NCBI GenBank assembly: GCA_900543505.1
Contig: UQSB01000023.1
Coordinates: forward strand, 1 to 29,191
Reading direction: 5' to 3'
Length of the DNA: 29,191 nt
Source: an uncultured Collinsella sp.
GTDB lineage: Bacteria; Actinomycetota; Coriobacteriia; Coriobacteriales; Coriobacteriaceae
Shown here: piece by piece, positions 14,586-22,621 of the stretch
Numbering within the stretch: position 1 is the stretch's first letter
How the letters are laid out: each line of letters begins with the position of its first letter
Program-made: the position numbers and the translations under genes
Notes under the pieces: model-generated
Told to the model about the DNA's origin: nothing
Seen by the model: the letters and a program-made list of their open reading frames with translations, nothing else
Databases searched by the model: none

Positions 14586-16007
14586 ATGACTTTTACCGAC
14601 AAACCCGAAAGCGCAAACGAAGCGCAGGATCATTCTCAGTCGCTCGACGACGGCGGCTTTTTCTCCCTGAACGACGTCATCATGGCCGGCAGGCATCAGC
14701 TCACCCGCTCCGAGCATCTCTTGGCCGCCGACACGCGCCGCAACGCCCGCAACCTACTCGCGAGCGCCAAGTTGCTCACACTCGTCGTCATCGTCTCGCT
14801 CGCCATGGGCGTTGCCGCCTGGGCGTTTTTGACCTCGCTGAATATCGCGACCGACTATCGCGAGCACCATGCATGGGTCTACGCCTTGCTTCCCGTTGTG
14901 GGCGTTGCCACCGCATGGGTGTACAAAAACCACGGCCTTGCCGCCAAACGCGGTAACAACCTGGTCATCGACTCCGCTCTGGGCACACGCCTCATCCATA
15001 TGCGCATGGCCGTTCTCACCTTCGTCTGCTCCACGCTCACGCACCTAACGGGCGGGTCGGCCGGTCGCGAGGGAGCTGCGGTGCAGATTGGCGGCACCAT
15101 CGCCAGCAACATCTCGAGCCTCGCCCACCTCAAAAAGCATGACCACCACGACCTCATGCTCGCCGGCATCTCGTCGGCCTTTGGCGCCGTATTCGGTTCA
15201 CCCCTTGCTGGAGCTTTCTTTGGCATGGAGATGTGCTTTATCGGCAAGATCGACTACACCGCGGGCATCTACTGCCTGGTCGCCTCGTTTACCGGCTACT
15301 TTACGTCGCTTGCCTTGGGAACCGAGTACGAGGCGAATGTCATCGCCAGCGTTCCCAACATGACACCACGGACGGTTGTCATCGTAGTCATCAGCGCCAT
15401 CATCTTTGGTCTCACCGCACGTCTCTTTGCCTGGTCGGTTCGTACCGTCAAGAGCCTGTACGGCCGCTTTATCACCAATTACCTCGTTCGCGCACTCATA
15501 GGCGCACTCGTGGTTTTGGCCGCCTACGCCCTCCTCGACGCCTGGGACTACGCCGGCCTTTCCACGTGGCTTTCCGGCGCCGGGTTTGCAGGCAACACCA
15601 CCCTGGCGGACGCAGCCATCAAGTTGGTCGTCACAGCGCTTACCCTGGGCGCCGGCTTCCAAGGCGGCGAGGTCACGCCTCTGTTTGGCATCGGTGCGGC
15701 GCTCGGCGGCTGGATCGGCTGCCTTACCGGGCTTGACCCCAGTTTTCTGGCGGCTCTCGGCATGCTCGGCGTGTTCTGCGCCGGCCTCAACGTGCCCATC
15801 ACCACCTGCATGATGGCCATCGACCTGTTCCACGGCACGGCCGCCGGGTTCTTTGTCATCGTGGCCTTTATCAGCTACCTAACCGGCGGACACCGCGGCG
15901 TGTACCCCGCCCAGCGCATCATCTCACCCAAGCGCCGTTCGCTTATTGTGGATGAGGGCGGTACGGTAGCGGATGCTATCGAGCGCCACAACGACCTGAT
16001 AGAGTAG
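14586..16007 (+). CDS. ClC-family anion/proton antiporter, possibly fluoride-type
   Basis: 473-residue membrane protein with about 60 cytoplasmic N-terminal residues before the first helix. The gating-glutamate motif GGSAGREGAAVQIGG spans 156-170 (Glu162). Where chloride-type ClC proteins have GSGIP, this one has RGNNLVID (122-129). Together with THLTGGSAGREG, this resembles the ClC-F branch that exports fluoride, as I remember that branch. AAAGAGGA precedes the ATG. It is divergent from moeA and followed by a lipid-kinase-like gene on the same strand. Chloride or another anion remains possible. Confidence 0.85.
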   Translation: MTFTDKPESANEAQDHSQSLDDGGFFSLNDVIMAGRHQLTRSEHLLAADTRRNARNLLASAKLLTLVVIVSLAMGVAAWAFLTSLNIATDYREHHAWVYALLPVVGVATAWVYKNHGLAAKRGNNLVIDSALGTRLIHMRMAVLTFVCSTLTHLTGGSAGREGAAVQIGGTIASNISSLAHLKKHDHHDLMLAGISSAFGAVFGSPLAGAFFGMEMCFIGKIDYTAGIYCLVASFTGYFTSLALGTEYEANVIASVPNMTPRTVVIVVISAIIFGLTARLFAWSVRTVKSLYGRFITNYLVRALIGALVVLAAYALLDAWDYAGLSTWLSGAGFAGNTTLADAAIKLVVTALTLGAGFQGGEVTPLFGIGAALGGWIGCLTGLDPSFLAALGMLGVFCAGLNVPITTCMMAIDLFHGTAAGFFVIVAFISYLTGGHRGVYPAQRIISPKRRSLIVDEGGTVADAIERHNDLIE

Positions 16008-16093
16008 ATGTAATAATCGCCGTGCAGCCACAATCGGGGCTAATTCGACCTGAGCGCGACCGCACCGTCATGTCACACGCCGGGAGTCGCCCC

Positions 16094-17056
16094 ATGCACG
16101 CAACTGATTTTGGTCGCACGCTCATCATCGCCAACCCAGCCGCCCAGTCGGGTGCGGCACGCGAAGTTGCCGAACGCCTGCAACGCTTTTTGGACATGAC
16201 TGCACGCGCATCCCAGTTTGACCTGGTGTTGACCGAGCGTATGGGACACGCCAAGGAGCTGGCCGCACAGGCTCAGGGCTATCGCACCGTTATCGCACTC
16301 GGCGGCGACGGCGTGATTCACGAGGTCGTCAACGGGCTTATGACGCAAAAGGAGAACGCCCGCCCCGCTCTTGCCGTCCTGCCCGTGGGCTCCGGCAACG
16401 ATTTTGCCCAGACGCTCGGCATCGACGATTTCTCCGGCAAGGATTTTGGCGCGCTGCTCACCTGCGAGCTGCAGCGTCAGGATATCGGGCGCATTCGCTC
16501 GTGGAGCCCTGCGAGCGGCAGCGGCGAGGCTACCGTTGAGTACTACGACCAGACGCTCTCGGTCGGCATCGATGCTGCCATCGGCCTTAGCACCACCGAG
16601 CTGCGCAAAAAGACCGGCTTGACGGGCGCGCCGCTCTACACCCTCTCGGGACTTGAGCAGTTTGGCCTACGCTATCGCAACTATCCTATGACAGTCAGCT
16701 TTGACGGCGCGCCCACAGAGCGCGTGAGGGCGATCATTATGGCGATACAGCTGGGCCCCACGTATGGCTCGGGCTATCGCATCTGCCCCGATGCCGACCC
16801 CTGCGACGGCATGCTCGACGTCTGCTACGCCTGCGGCCCCGTCCCTCGCGCGGTAGCCCTGCCTATGTTCCTTTCGGCCAAGGACGGCCACCATACCAAG
16901 TTGCCACCGGTTCGCATGCGCCGCTGCCGCCATGCCGAGCTAACTTTTGAGGAGCCCGACTACCCCATCCAGGCCGACGGCGAGCCCATCGTCGCCTCGC
17001 GCATCGAAGTCGACATCCTACCCGGCGCCCTCCAAGTCTGGCACCCCACCCGCTAG
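16094..17056 (+). CDS. Diacylglycerol kinase catalytic-domain protein (YegS/DagK-like lipid kinase)
   Basis: 320 residues, typical for the family. N-terminal IIANPAAQSGAA, then ALGGDGVIHEVVNG (68-81) with the nucleotide-binding GGDG, and PVGSGNDFAQTLG (97-109) are the family motifs. It phosphorylates diacylglycerol or a related lipid at the membrane surface, using ATP. The start is ATG 16094, seven bases after GGGAG; in-frame starts further upstream lack a binding site. It follows the ClC gene by 86 bases on the same strand and may be cotranscribed. It converges on the release-factor-like gene with no clear terminator between. The exact lipid substrate cannot be told. Confidence 0.9.
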   Translation: MHATDFGRTLIIANPAAQSGAAREVAERLQRFLDMTARASQFDLVLTERMGHAKELAAQAQGYRTVIALGGDGVIHEVVNGLMTQKENARPALAVLPVGSGNDFAQTLGIDDFSGKDFGALLTCELQRQDIGRIRSWSPASGSGEATVEYYDQTLSVGIDAAIGLSTTELRKKTGLTGAPLYTLSGLEQFGLRYRNYPMTVSFDGAPTERVRAIIMAIQLGPTYGSGYRICPDADPCDGMLDVCYACGPVPRAVALPMFLSAKDGHHTKLPPVRMRRCRHAELTFEEPDYPIQADGEPIVASRIEVDILPGALQVWHPTR

Positions 17057-17077
17057 CAAGACCAGCGAAACAATCGG

Positions 17078-17458
17078 CTACTCGTCGCTCCCCGGCTTGC
17101 GACGGTTAGCCTTTTTAATCGCATTGAAGTGCTTGTCGTTGAGCCTGCGCTGGCGCGATCGCTGGGGCACTTTGGTCTTGACGCGACGGCGCGGCGGACG
17201 GCCACGACGCTCAAGCTCTGCGCGCAGCTTACGCAGGCAGCTCGCGCGATTCTGAAACTGACTACGGCTCTCGCGCGCCGTCACAACAATCCCCGTGGGC
17301 CCATGCTTCATACGCACCGCCGAGTCCGTCGTGTTCACGCCCTGCCCGCCCGGACCCGTCGCACGAAACACCTGCACCTCGCAATCGCGCGCCAACTCCT
17401 CGGCCAACATCTCGGCATAGCGCGCATACTCGCGCCATTCCATCTTGTTCTCGTCCAT
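17078..17458 (-). CDS. Release-factor-like peptidyl-tRNA hydrolase (GGQ domain only)
   Basis: 126 residues carrying the RF-1 catalytic domain: ATGPGGQGVNTTDSAVR with GGQ at 37-39, which enters the ribosomal peptidyl transferase centre and releases nascent chains. There is no stop-codon recognition domain, and the C-terminus is strongly basic (RRGRPPRRRVKTKV...RQRRLNDKH), as in ArfB/YaeJ-type rescue factors that grip empty mRNA channels. It could instead be a short RF-H-like protein. The start is ATG 17458 after GGGGAGG. A role in ribosome rescue is inferred from domain content. Confidence 0.8.
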   Translation of the reverse strand: MDENKMEWREYARYAEMLAEELARDCEVQVFRATGPGGQGVNTTDSAVRMKHGPTGIVVTARESRSQFQNRASCLRKLRAELERRGRPPRRRVKTKVPQRSRQRRLNDKHFNAIKKANRRKPGSDE

Positions 17459-17477
17459 ATCAGCACCTCCCCTCATA

Positions 17478-17515
17478 CAAAAAAATGTGACAAAGGGACA
17501 GTCCCTTTGTCACAT
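17478..17515 (-). terminator. 31-base palindrome acting as the xpt terminator; REP-like
   Basis: ATGTGACAAAGGGAC (17485-17499) and its exact complement (17501-17515) surround one central base. On the minus strand it is followed by seven T residues, so it will terminate xpt transcription. The same palindrome core (GTGACAAAGGGAC) recurs, as I recall, in many anaerobe genomes as a dispersed repeat; no other copy is in this window and no RAYT transposase is nearby. Confidence 0.85.
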
Positions 17516-17542
17516 CGCATACCAATCGCTTGTGTTGCGCGC

Positions 17543-18121
17543 TTAGGCGAAGGTGATCTCGCCGTTCTCGCAGTCCATATCGGCGATACGGGCCAGGCTC
17601 TCAACGCGGAAGCCGCGCTCGCGGAGCTTATCGCCACCGCCTTGGAAGCCCTTCTCCACCGCAATGCCAATGCCGGATACCTCGGCACCTGCAGCCTCGC
17701 AGATCTTGATAAGACCCTCGAGCGCGCAGCCGTTGGCCAAAAAGTCGTCGATGATCAGGACCTTGTCGCCCTCGGACAGGAAGCGCTTGCCGACGATGAC
17801 CGGGTACTCCTTCTGCTTGGTAAAGGAGTAGATGGTCGTGGCATACTGCTCGCCGTCGAGGTTGATGGACTGTGCCTTCTTGGCAAAGACCACCGGCACG
17901 CCGCCAAAATGCTGGGCTGCAATGCAAGCCATGCCAATGCCCGAAGCCTCGATCGTCAGGATCTTGTTGATCTCGACGCCCTCGAACAGACGGGCCCACT
18001 CGGCGCCCATGTGGTCGAACAGCTCAACGTCGCATTGGTGGTTGAGGAAGGCATCAACCTTAAGGACGTTACCGGCCTTTACGATGCCGTCATGGCGAAT
18101 ACGATCCTCAAGCTCCTGCAT
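17543..18121 (-). CDS. xpt: Xanthine phosphoribosyltransferase
   Basis: 192 residues, the normal length. It converts xanthine and PRPP to XMP in purine salvage, in the cytoplasm. The PRPP-binding motif VLIIDDFLANG is at 121-131; the N-terminal KVDAFLNHQCD and TIEASGIGMA blocks are typical of Xpt. AAGGGG precedes the ATG. Single-gene unit ending in the palindrome at 17478-17515. I see no purine riboswitch in its leader (18122-18278), unlike the Bacillus gene. The leader contains only a weak TAGACT -10 candidate. Confidence 0.95.
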   Translation of the reverse strand: MQELEDRIRHDGIVKAGNVLKVDAFLNHQCDVELFDHMGAEWARLFEGVEINKILTIEASGIGMACIAAQHFGGVPVVFAKKAQSINLDGEQYATTIYSFTKQKEYPVIVGKRFLSEGDKVLIIDDFLANGCALEGLIKICEAAGAEVSGIGIAVEKGFQGGGDKLRERGFRVESLARIADMDCENGEITFA

Positions 18122-18278
18122 GGCGCAACCCCTTCTCGCGGCAACGATACCGCGCGATTAATAAACGTTGTTCGATAGTCTACCACGGACCGACCCCCGC
18201 CCGCCCCACAAGCCGCATCGCACCACAAACCAGTCTTTTTGGGACGGCGCGAATCGTGGCAGACAGCCTCCCAACACG

Positions 18279-19583
18279 CTAATGGCGGGCGCGCATCTTC
18301 ACCAAACGCACCATGGCAAGCGCAAAGCCCACAGCGGCCACAGCCATAAGCACGTAGAACACCGAGCGAAAGCCGAATAGGAATACATCCGGACGGCCTG
18401 CAACAAAACTGGTCACGGCCTCGCCCATCGCCACGCTCATCTGCCCATAGAGGATATGCGAACCTGCCGTAATACCCAGCGCCATGCCCGCATAGCGCGC
18501 CAAGCTGCCCAAGCTACCTGCAAAGCCGAGTGCCTCGCGCGGAGCCGAGCCCATATACAGCGAGTTATTGGGGCTCTGGAAAATCGACGTGCCGCACGAC
18601 ATAAACGCGACGCAGCACACGATCACAGGGATGGAAGAGTACTCGTCGAGCGTGCTTACCGCAAAAAGACCGCATACGTACACGCCTAGGCCGACCGCCG
18701 TGGGACCCTCGCAGCCAACACGGTCCGAAACCGTACCCGAAAGCGGGCCGATAAAGGCATTCACCATCGGCAGCGCCAAAAAGAGCAATCCGGAAATGTC
18801 GGAACCAAATCCGTGGGCGTCCTGAAAATAGAACGGCAGGATAAACTCTGATGCGCCAATACCAACGAACACGATGAGCATGCAGGCGAGGTTGATGGTG
18901 AAGGCCGAATTTGCAAAGCAGCGACGAGCAGCCTCCGCCAGCGACATGGGGCGCTCGCCGGCCTCCGGCTTAACATGCGGCAGCGTGGAGAACCCCACGA
19001 TAAACGAGATGACGCCAATGGGCAGGTTGATGAGGAAGATGCTCTCCCAGGGAAAGCTTGCCACCAGCACGCCGCCGAGTACGGGGCCACACATCATGCC
19101 GAGGGCCACGAAGGTCGCGAGAATACCCATGGCACGGCCTCGTTCGCGCGCCGGAAACGACTCGGTGATGATACCCATGTTGTTGGCCATGGCCGCTGCG
19201 CAGCCGACGCCCTGCACAATGCGTGCCAGAATAAGAACTTCGAGCGAACTCGAAAGGCCGCAAAGCAGCGAGCCAGCCGTAAAAACGATTACGCCCAGCT
19301 GGAATACGCCCACCTTGCCGCGCACGTCGCCCAGACGGCCAAACGGCAACATAGCCACGCAAGTCGCAAGCAGATACACCGAGCTTACCAGCTGAATGCG
19401 ATCGAGGCCCACGCCCAGCTCCTTCTGCATCACGGGCAGCGCCACGGTCACGACGGTCGAATCCAGACACACCATAAACGTCATGATGAGCACCGTAAAC
19501 AGAATCGCCCATTTGTTCTTGCCATGGGTGTCGCCCTCTAGGGCAATGTGCTCGCGGCGCAGCTGCTCTGCAGTTTTCTCCAT
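18279..19583 (-). CDS. MFS drug/solute exporter (DHA2-like)
   Basis: 434 residues with about 12 to 14 membrane segments by eye. The first helix has MTFMVCLDSTVVTVALPVM, with the LDSTVVTVALP motif of drug:H+ antiporters; FGRLGDVRGKV is motif A of the superfamily, and GPVLGGVL is the antiporter motif in helix 5. The start is the second ATG (19583), six bases after AAGG; the ATG two codons earlier overlaps that site. It is downstream of the sulfhydrylase terminator and followed by xpt after 150 bases. The substrate is unknown; multidrug resistance is a family possibility, not shown. Confidence 0.85.
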   Translation of the reverse strand: MEKTAEQLRREHIALEGDTHGKNKWAILFTVLIMTFMVCLDSTVVTVALPVMQKELGVGLDRIQLVSSVYLLATCVAMLPFGRLGDVRGKVGVFQLGVIVFTAGSLLCGLSSSLEVLILARIVQGVGCAAAMANNMGIITESFPARERGRAMGILATFVALGMMCGPVLGGVLVASFPWESIFLINLPIGVISFIVGFSTLPHVKPEAGERPMSLAEAARRCFANSAFTINLACMLIVFVGIGASEFILPFYFQDAHGFGSDISGLLFLALPMVNAFIGPLSGTVSDRVGCEGPTAVGLGVYVCGLFAVSTLDEYSSIPVIVCCVAFMSCGTSIFQSPNNSLYMGSAPREALGFAGSLGSLARYAGMALGITAGSHILYGQMSVAMGEAVTSFVAGRPDVFLFGFRSVFYVLMAVAAVGFALAMVRLVKMRARH

Positions 19584-19609
19584 ATCCATCCTTTCGAGTA
19601 GCCCAACGC

Positions 19610-19657
19610 AAAAAACGGGGCCCCGATCGCCTGCAAACAGTCGCGATTGGGGTCCCG
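19610..19657 (-). terminator. Terminator after the O-acetylhomoserine sulfhydrylase gene
   Basis: Long minus-strand hairpin GGGACCCCAATCGC / GCGATCGGGGCCCC (14 bp with G-U pairs), followed by TTTTTTG. It lies about 70 bases after the stop and just before the MFS ribosome binding site. Confidence 0.9.
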
Positions 19658-19725
19658 CCTACGGAATCGGAACGAAAGGTCGCCGAAGCTTTCTGCCAGC
19701 ATCGGCGCCTTATGCGAACGCTAGC

Positions 19726-21009
19726 CTAGCACTGCTCGAGCGCCTGCTCAAGGTCGGCAATCAAATCGGCCGTATCCTCGAGGCCGCACGACAGGCGCAC
19801 CATGTCGGCGGAGATGCCACAGGCGATGAGCTCCTCATCGTTCATCTGGCGATGCGTGGCATTAGCAGGATGCAGACAGCAAGTGCGAGCGTCGGCCACA
19901 TGCGTGGCGATCTGGGCGAGCTTGAGGCTCTTCATAAAAGTCTCGGCCGCCGCGCGACCACCGTTAAAGCCAAAGCTCACAACACCGCAGGTGCCGTTGG
20001 GCATGTACTTCTGAGCCAGGTCATAGTACTTATCGCCCTCCAGGCCCGGATAGCTCACGAAGCGTACCTTGGGATGGCTCTGCAGGAACTTGGCAACGGC
20101 CAGGCCGTTCTCACAATGACGCGGCATGCGTACATGCAGGCTCTCGAGCGAGCTGTTCAGGAAGAAGGCCGCCTGCGGGTTCTGCATGGGGCCGAGGTCG
20201 CGCATAAGCTGCGCGGTGGCCTTGGTAATGAAGGCGCCCTCGCGACCGAACTTCTCGGCATACGTCACGCCGTGGTAGCTCTCGTCGGGCGTGGTGAGGC
20301 CCGGGAACTTATCCGCATGGGCCATCCAGTCAAACTGGCCGTGGTCGACGATCACGCCACCCAGGTAGGCCGCATGCCCATCCATGTACTTGGTGGTAGA
20401 GTGCGTGACGATGTCGGCGCCCCACTCAAAGGGACGGCACATCACGGGCGTCGGGAAAGTGTTGTCGACCATCAGCGGCACGCCATGGTCATGCGCGGCC
20501 TTGGCAAAGCGCTCAATATCGAGAACGGCAAGGGCGGGGTTGGCGATCGTCTCGCCAAAGACGAGCTTGGTATTGGGCTCAAACGCTGCCTCGAGCTCCT
20601 CATCGGTGCAGTCGGGGGCGACGAACGTGCAGGTCACGCCCATGCGGCCCATGGTGTGGGCGAGCAGGTTATACGTACCGCCGTAAATGGCAGAGCTAGC
20701 GACCACATGATCGCCGGCACCGGCCACGTTAAAGATCGCGAGGAAGTTCGCAGCCATGCCCGAGCTCGTGAGCATCGCGGCGGTGCCTCCCTCCATCTCG
20801 CAGATCTTGGCGGCAACCAGATCGCACGTGGGGTTCTGCAGGCGGCTGTAGAAGTAGCCCGACTCCTCCAGGTCAAACAGCTTGCCCATATGCTCCGACG
20901 TGTCGTACTTCCACGTGGTGGACTGGTAGATGGGCACCTGGCGCGGCTCGGCATCTCCCGGGTGATAGCCGCCCTGAACACATGTAGTACCGATGGTCTG
21001 CTCGCTCAT
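19726..21009 (-). CDS. metY: O-acetylhomoserine aminocarboxypropyltransferase (sulfhydrylase)
   Basis: 427 residues of the Cys/Met metabolism PLP family. It makes homocysteine directly from O-acetylhomoserine and sulfide. PLP-site features are SSGMAANFL (82-90), VDNTFPTP (181-188), and Lys207 in THSTTKYMDGH. Length and the long C-terminal half distinguish it from cystathionine enzymes. AAGGGAG precedes the ATG. Single-gene unit with its own terminator. The upstream gap holds an inverted repeat (21098-21128) shared with the divergent redox gene. Confidence 0.93.
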   Translation of the reverse strand: MSEQTIGTTCVQGGYHPGDAEPRQVPIYQSTTWKYDTSEHMGKLFDLEESGYFYSRLQNPTCDLVAAKICEMEGGTAAMLTSSGMAANFLAIFNVAGAGDHVVASSAIYGGTYNLLAHTMGRMGVTCTFVAPDCTDEELEAAFEPNTKLVFGETIANPALAVLDIERFAKAAHDHGVPLMVDNTFPTPVMCRPFEWGADIVTHSTTKYMDGHAAYLGGVIVDHGQFDWMAHADKFPGLTTPDESYHGVTYAEKFGREGAFITKATAQLMRDLGPMQNPQAAFFLNSSLESLHVRMPRHCENGLAVAKFLQSHPKVRFVSYPGLEGDKYYDLAQKYMPNGTCGVVSFGFNGGRAAAETFMKSLKLAQIATHVADARTCCLHPANATHRQMNDEELIACGISADMVRLSCGLEDTADLIADLEQALEQC

Positions 21010-21097
21010 ATCTAGCTCCCTTACTTGGGTTTTGTTTTTATTCGGTTCACGATACCGCTACCCCGCACCCCTCTCAACCCATCCCGCCGATAGGTTA

Positions 21098-21128
21098 TGG
21101 GACAAATTAATCAGGTTTATTTGTCCCA
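21098..21128. promoter_or_regulatory. Inverted repeat in the metY/C_GCAxxG_C_C divergent region
   Basis: TGGGACAAAT (21098-21107) and ATTTGTCCCA (21119-21128) form a perfect 10-bp dyad with 11 bases between, centred 104 bases before the metY ATG and 131 bases before the redox gene ATG. The arm-to-arm centre spacing is 21 bases, two helical turns, as for a dimeric or tetrameric regulator. The regulator is unknown. Confidence 0.5.
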
Positions 21129-21243
21129 AATCTTAAGAAAGTGTTCGATGGCGAAAAACAATGAGATATGCACTGCGGTCTCGATAAGCGAATGCGCCAG
21201 CAAGGGTACCATAGGCGGGTACACCGCAATCAAGGAGACACCG

Positions 21244-21690
21244 ATGAAGCAGATTGATACCACTCAGCTCAACACTGCCACCTGCCAGGCTCAGGCTGCC
21301 GAATACCACGCCCGCGGCTTTAACTGCGCGCAGGCCGTCGCCTGCACGCTCGCGCCCGCCGTCGGGCTCGACCCCCAGGTCGCCTTTACCCTCACCGAGG
21401 GCTTTGGCGCCGGCATGGGCGGCATGACCGAAACTTGCGGTGCCATCTCGGGCGCCGTGGCCATCATGGGCTTTGTAATGAGCGATGGCATGGAAAACCC
21501 CAAGACCAAGGGCCAGACCTACAAACTGTCGCGCGAGATTGCCAAGCGCTTTGGCGAGAAGAACACGACGACCGTCTGCGGCACGCTCAAGGGCATCGGA
21601 TCGGACAAGGGTCCGCTCCGCAGCTGTCCCGGTTGCATCGACGATGCCGTCGAAATCGCCTGCGATGTACTAAAGCAGCTCGCCGAGTAA
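21244..21690 (+). CDS. C_GCAxxG_C_C family redox protein
   Basis: 148 residues. The family pattern is visible: GFNCAQAV (Cys28), GFGAGMGGMTETCGAISGA (Cys65), then Cys112, Cys128 and Cys131 (CPGC) and Cys140. Members occur in anaerobes and are thought to bind metal or Fe-S; the function is not established. The start is ATG 21244, seven bases after AAGGAG; longer in-frame starts lack a binding site. It stands alone on plus, divergent from metY and convergent with YigZ. Possible link to sulfur metabolism through the shared upstream region is inference. Confidence 0.88.
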   Translation: MKQIDTTQLNTATCQAQAAEYHARGFNCAQAVACTLAPAVGLDPQVAFTLTEGFGAGMGGMTETCGAISGAVAIMGFVMSDGMENPKTKGQTYKLSREIAKRFGEKNTTTVCGTLKGIGSDKGPLRSCPGCIDDAVEIACDVLKQLAE

Positions 21691-21702
21691 ACGGCAGCGA
21701 CA

Positions 21703-21757
21703 TAAAACGACAGCCGGCGCGCTTGGGATTCATCCAAATGCACGCCGGCCGTCGTCG
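21703..21757 (-). terminator. Terminator of yigZ, possibly bidirectional
   Basis: Hairpin with arms ACGACAGCCGGCG and CGCCGGCCGTCGT. On the minus strand it is followed by TTTTATG. It fills the gap between the convergent C_GCAxxG_C_C and yigZ genes. Confidence 0.75.
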
Positions 21758-22396
21758 TTAGAACTCAGCAAACTCGGGAGCGCTGACCTCAATCTCCTCG
21801 CGCCCCGCCATAAGCTCGCGCATCTTAGCGCAAAACGGCTCTTGCTCCCCCGCTTTAAACACCAAGTGAAGTGTCACAGCATCCGCGTAATCGGTATCCG
21901 AAACCTTGGCACCCGAATCCTGCGCCAAGCGAAGCACCTGCTCATACTGTGGATAGGCCACATGCACATCAACCGGCACGACGCTCGTCATCTCGACGAT
22001 CTGCCCGGCCTCCTGAGCCGCGGCCACCGCCGCCTGCGTCGCCGCGGTATAGGCGCGCACCAAACCACCAGGCCCCAACAGCGTGCCACCAAAATAGCGC
22101 GTTACTACGCAGCAAACATTTTTGAGCCCCGCACCGCGCAGTACCTCGAGCGTCGGCATACCACTCGTGCGGCTCGGTTCACCATCATCGCTCTGGCGCT
22201 CGCGTCCATCGACCAAAATCCACGCGGGAACATTGTGTCGAGCGTCATAATGACGCTTGCGAACCATCTCGATAAAGGCATTCGCCTCGTCCTCGGACTC
22301 AATATGGACCAGCTGGGCAATAAACCGGCTCTTGCGGTCCACAAACTCGCCCGAAGCCTCATTATTCGATTGCAGAGTAAAATAGCTGTCCAACAA
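21758..22396 (-). CDS. yigZ: YigZ/IMPACT family protein (UPF0029)
   Basis: 212 residues, normal for the family. The N-terminal domain carries FVDRKSRFIA, the central DGEPSRTSGMPTLEVL and RYFGGTLLGPGGLVRAY, the signature of the UPF0029 fold. The C-terminal part is the small DUF1949-type domain. The family is related to yeast IMPACT/Yih1 but its bacterial role is uncertain (nucleic acid or translation related). It starts with TTG at 22396 after GAGGGG; no ATG fits. It lies downstream of the RNase P RNA with structured repeat copy C in between. Confidence 0.9.
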   Translation of the reverse strand: MLDSYFTLQSNNEASGEFVDRKSRFIAQLVHIESEDEANAFIEMVRKRHYDARHNVPAWILVDGRERQSDDGEPSRTSGMPTLEVLRGAGLKNVCCVVTRYFGGTLLGPGGLVRAYTAATQAAVAAAQEAGQIVEMTSVVPVDVHVAYPQYEQVLRLAQDSGAKVSDTDYADAVTLHLVFKAGEQEPFCAKMRELMAGREEIEVSAPEFAEF

Positions 22397-22508
22397 AGCC
22401 CCTCAACAACAAGCAAAGCAACAAACAGCCTCAATAATACGGCAAAGGTCGTACCGTTGCCCTCTCCAACAAGAACGGAAACGCCAATGATGCCGTCACC
22501 AACAGCGA

Positions 22509-22607
22509 GAACCCGTCAGCGCGAGCAAGGTGCCTTGAAAGACGAGGGCATTGACCTTATGGTCATGCCCGAAGGCTTGAAAGGCAGATTGTCGCGCTGA
22601 CGGGTTC
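22509..22607. repeat. Structured repeat element, copy C
   Basis: A perfect 16-bp outer stem, GAACCCGTCAGCGCGA (22509-22524) with its complement (22592-22607). The middle stem is TGCCTT/AAGGCA (22531-22536 with 22581-22586), with GAAAGACGAG following it and CGAAGGCTTGA before its return, and a central hairpin around TGACC-TTA-TGGTCA. The arrangement and the conserved blocks match copies A and B, while the stem bases differ in a compensating way (TT/AA at the closing pairs). It starts 15 bases beyond the RNase P RNA 3' end on the minus strand. Confidence 0.75.
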
Positions 22608-22621
22608 GCAGCGTCAACAAA

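Noticed and set aside
18122..18278. Purine riboswitch before xpt
   Set aside because: The conserved loop sequences and three-way junction are not present.
19396..21015. Plus-strand open frame opposite metY and the MFS gene
   Set aside because: Antisense shadow with no motif, covering a terminator and two clearly recognised genes.
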